Shown here one piece after another: positions 63,710-64,000 of a stretch of 64,000 nucleotides of DNA. The notes beneath the pieces were generated by a model. The model saw nothing but the letters and a program-made list of their open reading frames with translations, had not been told where the DNA came from and searched no databases. The stretch is from JACVRW01 sp963819635. Its GTDB lineage: Bacteria; Actinomycetota; Thermoleophilia; Solirubrobacterales; Thermoleophilaceae. Position 1 is the first letter of the stretch; each line of letters begins with the position of its first letter. Location: positions 1 to 64,000 of the forward strand of contig CAWFWX010000003.1 of the NCBI GenBank assembly GCA_963819635.1. The letters are read 5' to 3'. The translations under genes were made by a program, and so were the position numbers.

Positions 63710-64000
63710 GTGGCCATCAGTGTTGCCGTAGCGGAAGACAGCCTGATCGTGCGGGAAGGGCTTCGGCAACTGCTCGCGACCGAGCCCGACATCGCCGTGG
63801 TTGCCTCATGCGGCGATCTGGACACGCTCCTGGAGGCTGTAGAAGGCCACGAGCCAGACGTGGTTCTGACCGACATCCGCATGCCTCCTACGCAGACGGA
63901 CGAGGGAATACGCGCCGCAACGATCCTGCGTGAATCGCACCCGCAGACCGGTGTGGTGGTGCTCAGCCAGTACGGCCATCCCAGCTATGCGCTGGCGCTC
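63710..64000 (+). CDS. NarL/LuxR-type response regulator, N-terminal part (runs off the window)
   Basis: Receiver domain start: ISVAVAEDSLIVREGLRQLL with the acidic pair, then phosphoacceptor Asp in VVLTDIRMPP near residue 55 and VVVLSQYGHPSYALAL with the switch Ser. The DNA-binding end lies beyond 64000. The GTG at 63710 gives the normal receiver N-terminus. The inserted PTQTDEG after the phosphorylation loop is typical of the actinobacterial subgroup. A partner histidine kinase is not in the window. Confidence 0.85.
   Translation, partial: MAISVAVAEDSLIVREGLRQLLATEPDIAVVASCGDLDTLLEAVEGHEPDVVLTDIRMPPTQTDEGIRAATILRESHPQTGVVVLSQYGHPSYALAL

Noticed and set aside
1..64000. CRISPR arrays, tRNA/rRNA genes, insertion sequences, prophage or toxin-antitoxin genes
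   Set aside because: No spaced direct repeats, cloverleaf-like genes, transposase or integrase motifs were recognised on either strand.

Overview
The window is a high-GC bacterial chromosome segment with dense, mostly unidirectional operons. Many genes start with GTG or TTG, and genes commonly overlap by 4 nt (ATGA, GTGA, TTGA). The gene content points to a soil actinomycete: beta-ketoadipate genes, GntR/FadR regulators, an NAD(P)-type reductase fused to a cyclic-nucleotide domain, a large LuxR-type ATPase and a YflT-like stress protein. A Thermoleophilia/Solirubrobacterales-like lineage is my guess from protein style only. No rRNA, tRNA, CRISPR or insertion sequence was seen.

Layout. (1) 0.1-10.8 kb, plus strand: acyl-CoA ligase, GntR regulator, 3-oxoadipate CoA-transferase, protocatechuate 3,4-dioxygenase, pcaB and pcaC. 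These run without a gap into a meta-cleavage-type set: dehydrogenase, DUF6282 hydrolase, GalB-like hydratase, CHA aldolase and an extradiol dioxygenase. (2) 10.8-16.8 kb: benzoylformate decarboxylase facing away from a benzaldehyde-type dehydrogenase, an amidohydrolase, an amidase and a VOC protein. (3) 16.8-30.0 kb, minus strand: a tight 11-gene operon with a MetE/EaCoMT-family protein, SDR, MDR and GMC alcohol oxidoreductases, a split PEP-synthase-like pair, a biotin carrier, a pyruvate-carboxylase-like carboxyltransferase, a HAD phosphatase, acetoacetyl-CoA synthetase and a quinone-oxidoreductase-like enzyme. I read this as a candidate ketone-activating and carboxylating pathway, and it is the most interesting element of the window. 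(4) 30.1-41.6 kb, plus strand: a Liv-type ABC importer, two E1 alpha/beta dehydrogenase pairs, a VOC protein, a TIM-barrel isomerase and a 4-cresol-dehydrogenase-like flavoprotein. (5) 41.6-47.5 kb: GntR regulator, dihydroxyacetophenone-dioxygenase-like cupin, alcohol and aldehyde dehydrogenases, then pcaD and pobA on the minus strand. (6) 47.5-64 kb: MFS transporter, a TetR regulator with two alpha/beta hydrolases, and a housekeeping/stress region (CorA, CNBD-reductase, stress protein, ABC exporter, cation/proton antiporter, STAS, ClC). This last part contains several gene remnants and ends in a LuxR-type ATPase and a truncated response regulator.

Together the genes describe an aromatic/ketone catabolic island. 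4-Alkylphenols or 4-hydroxyacetophenone could be funnelled by the flavoprotein, dehydrogenases and cupin to 4-hydroxybenzoate, then by PobA to protocatechuate, then by Pca enzymes to 3-oxoadipyl-CoA. Mandelate/benzoylformate-type compounds could feed in through the decarboxylase and aldehyde dehydrogenase. No final thiolase (PcaF) is present.

A caution: about two dozen genes or gene parts are joined only after removing a single extra base, most often from a G or C run. Every such break is a +1 insertion, and removing it restores a full-length family protein. I therefore treat them as probable sequence errors and annotate those genes across the break.
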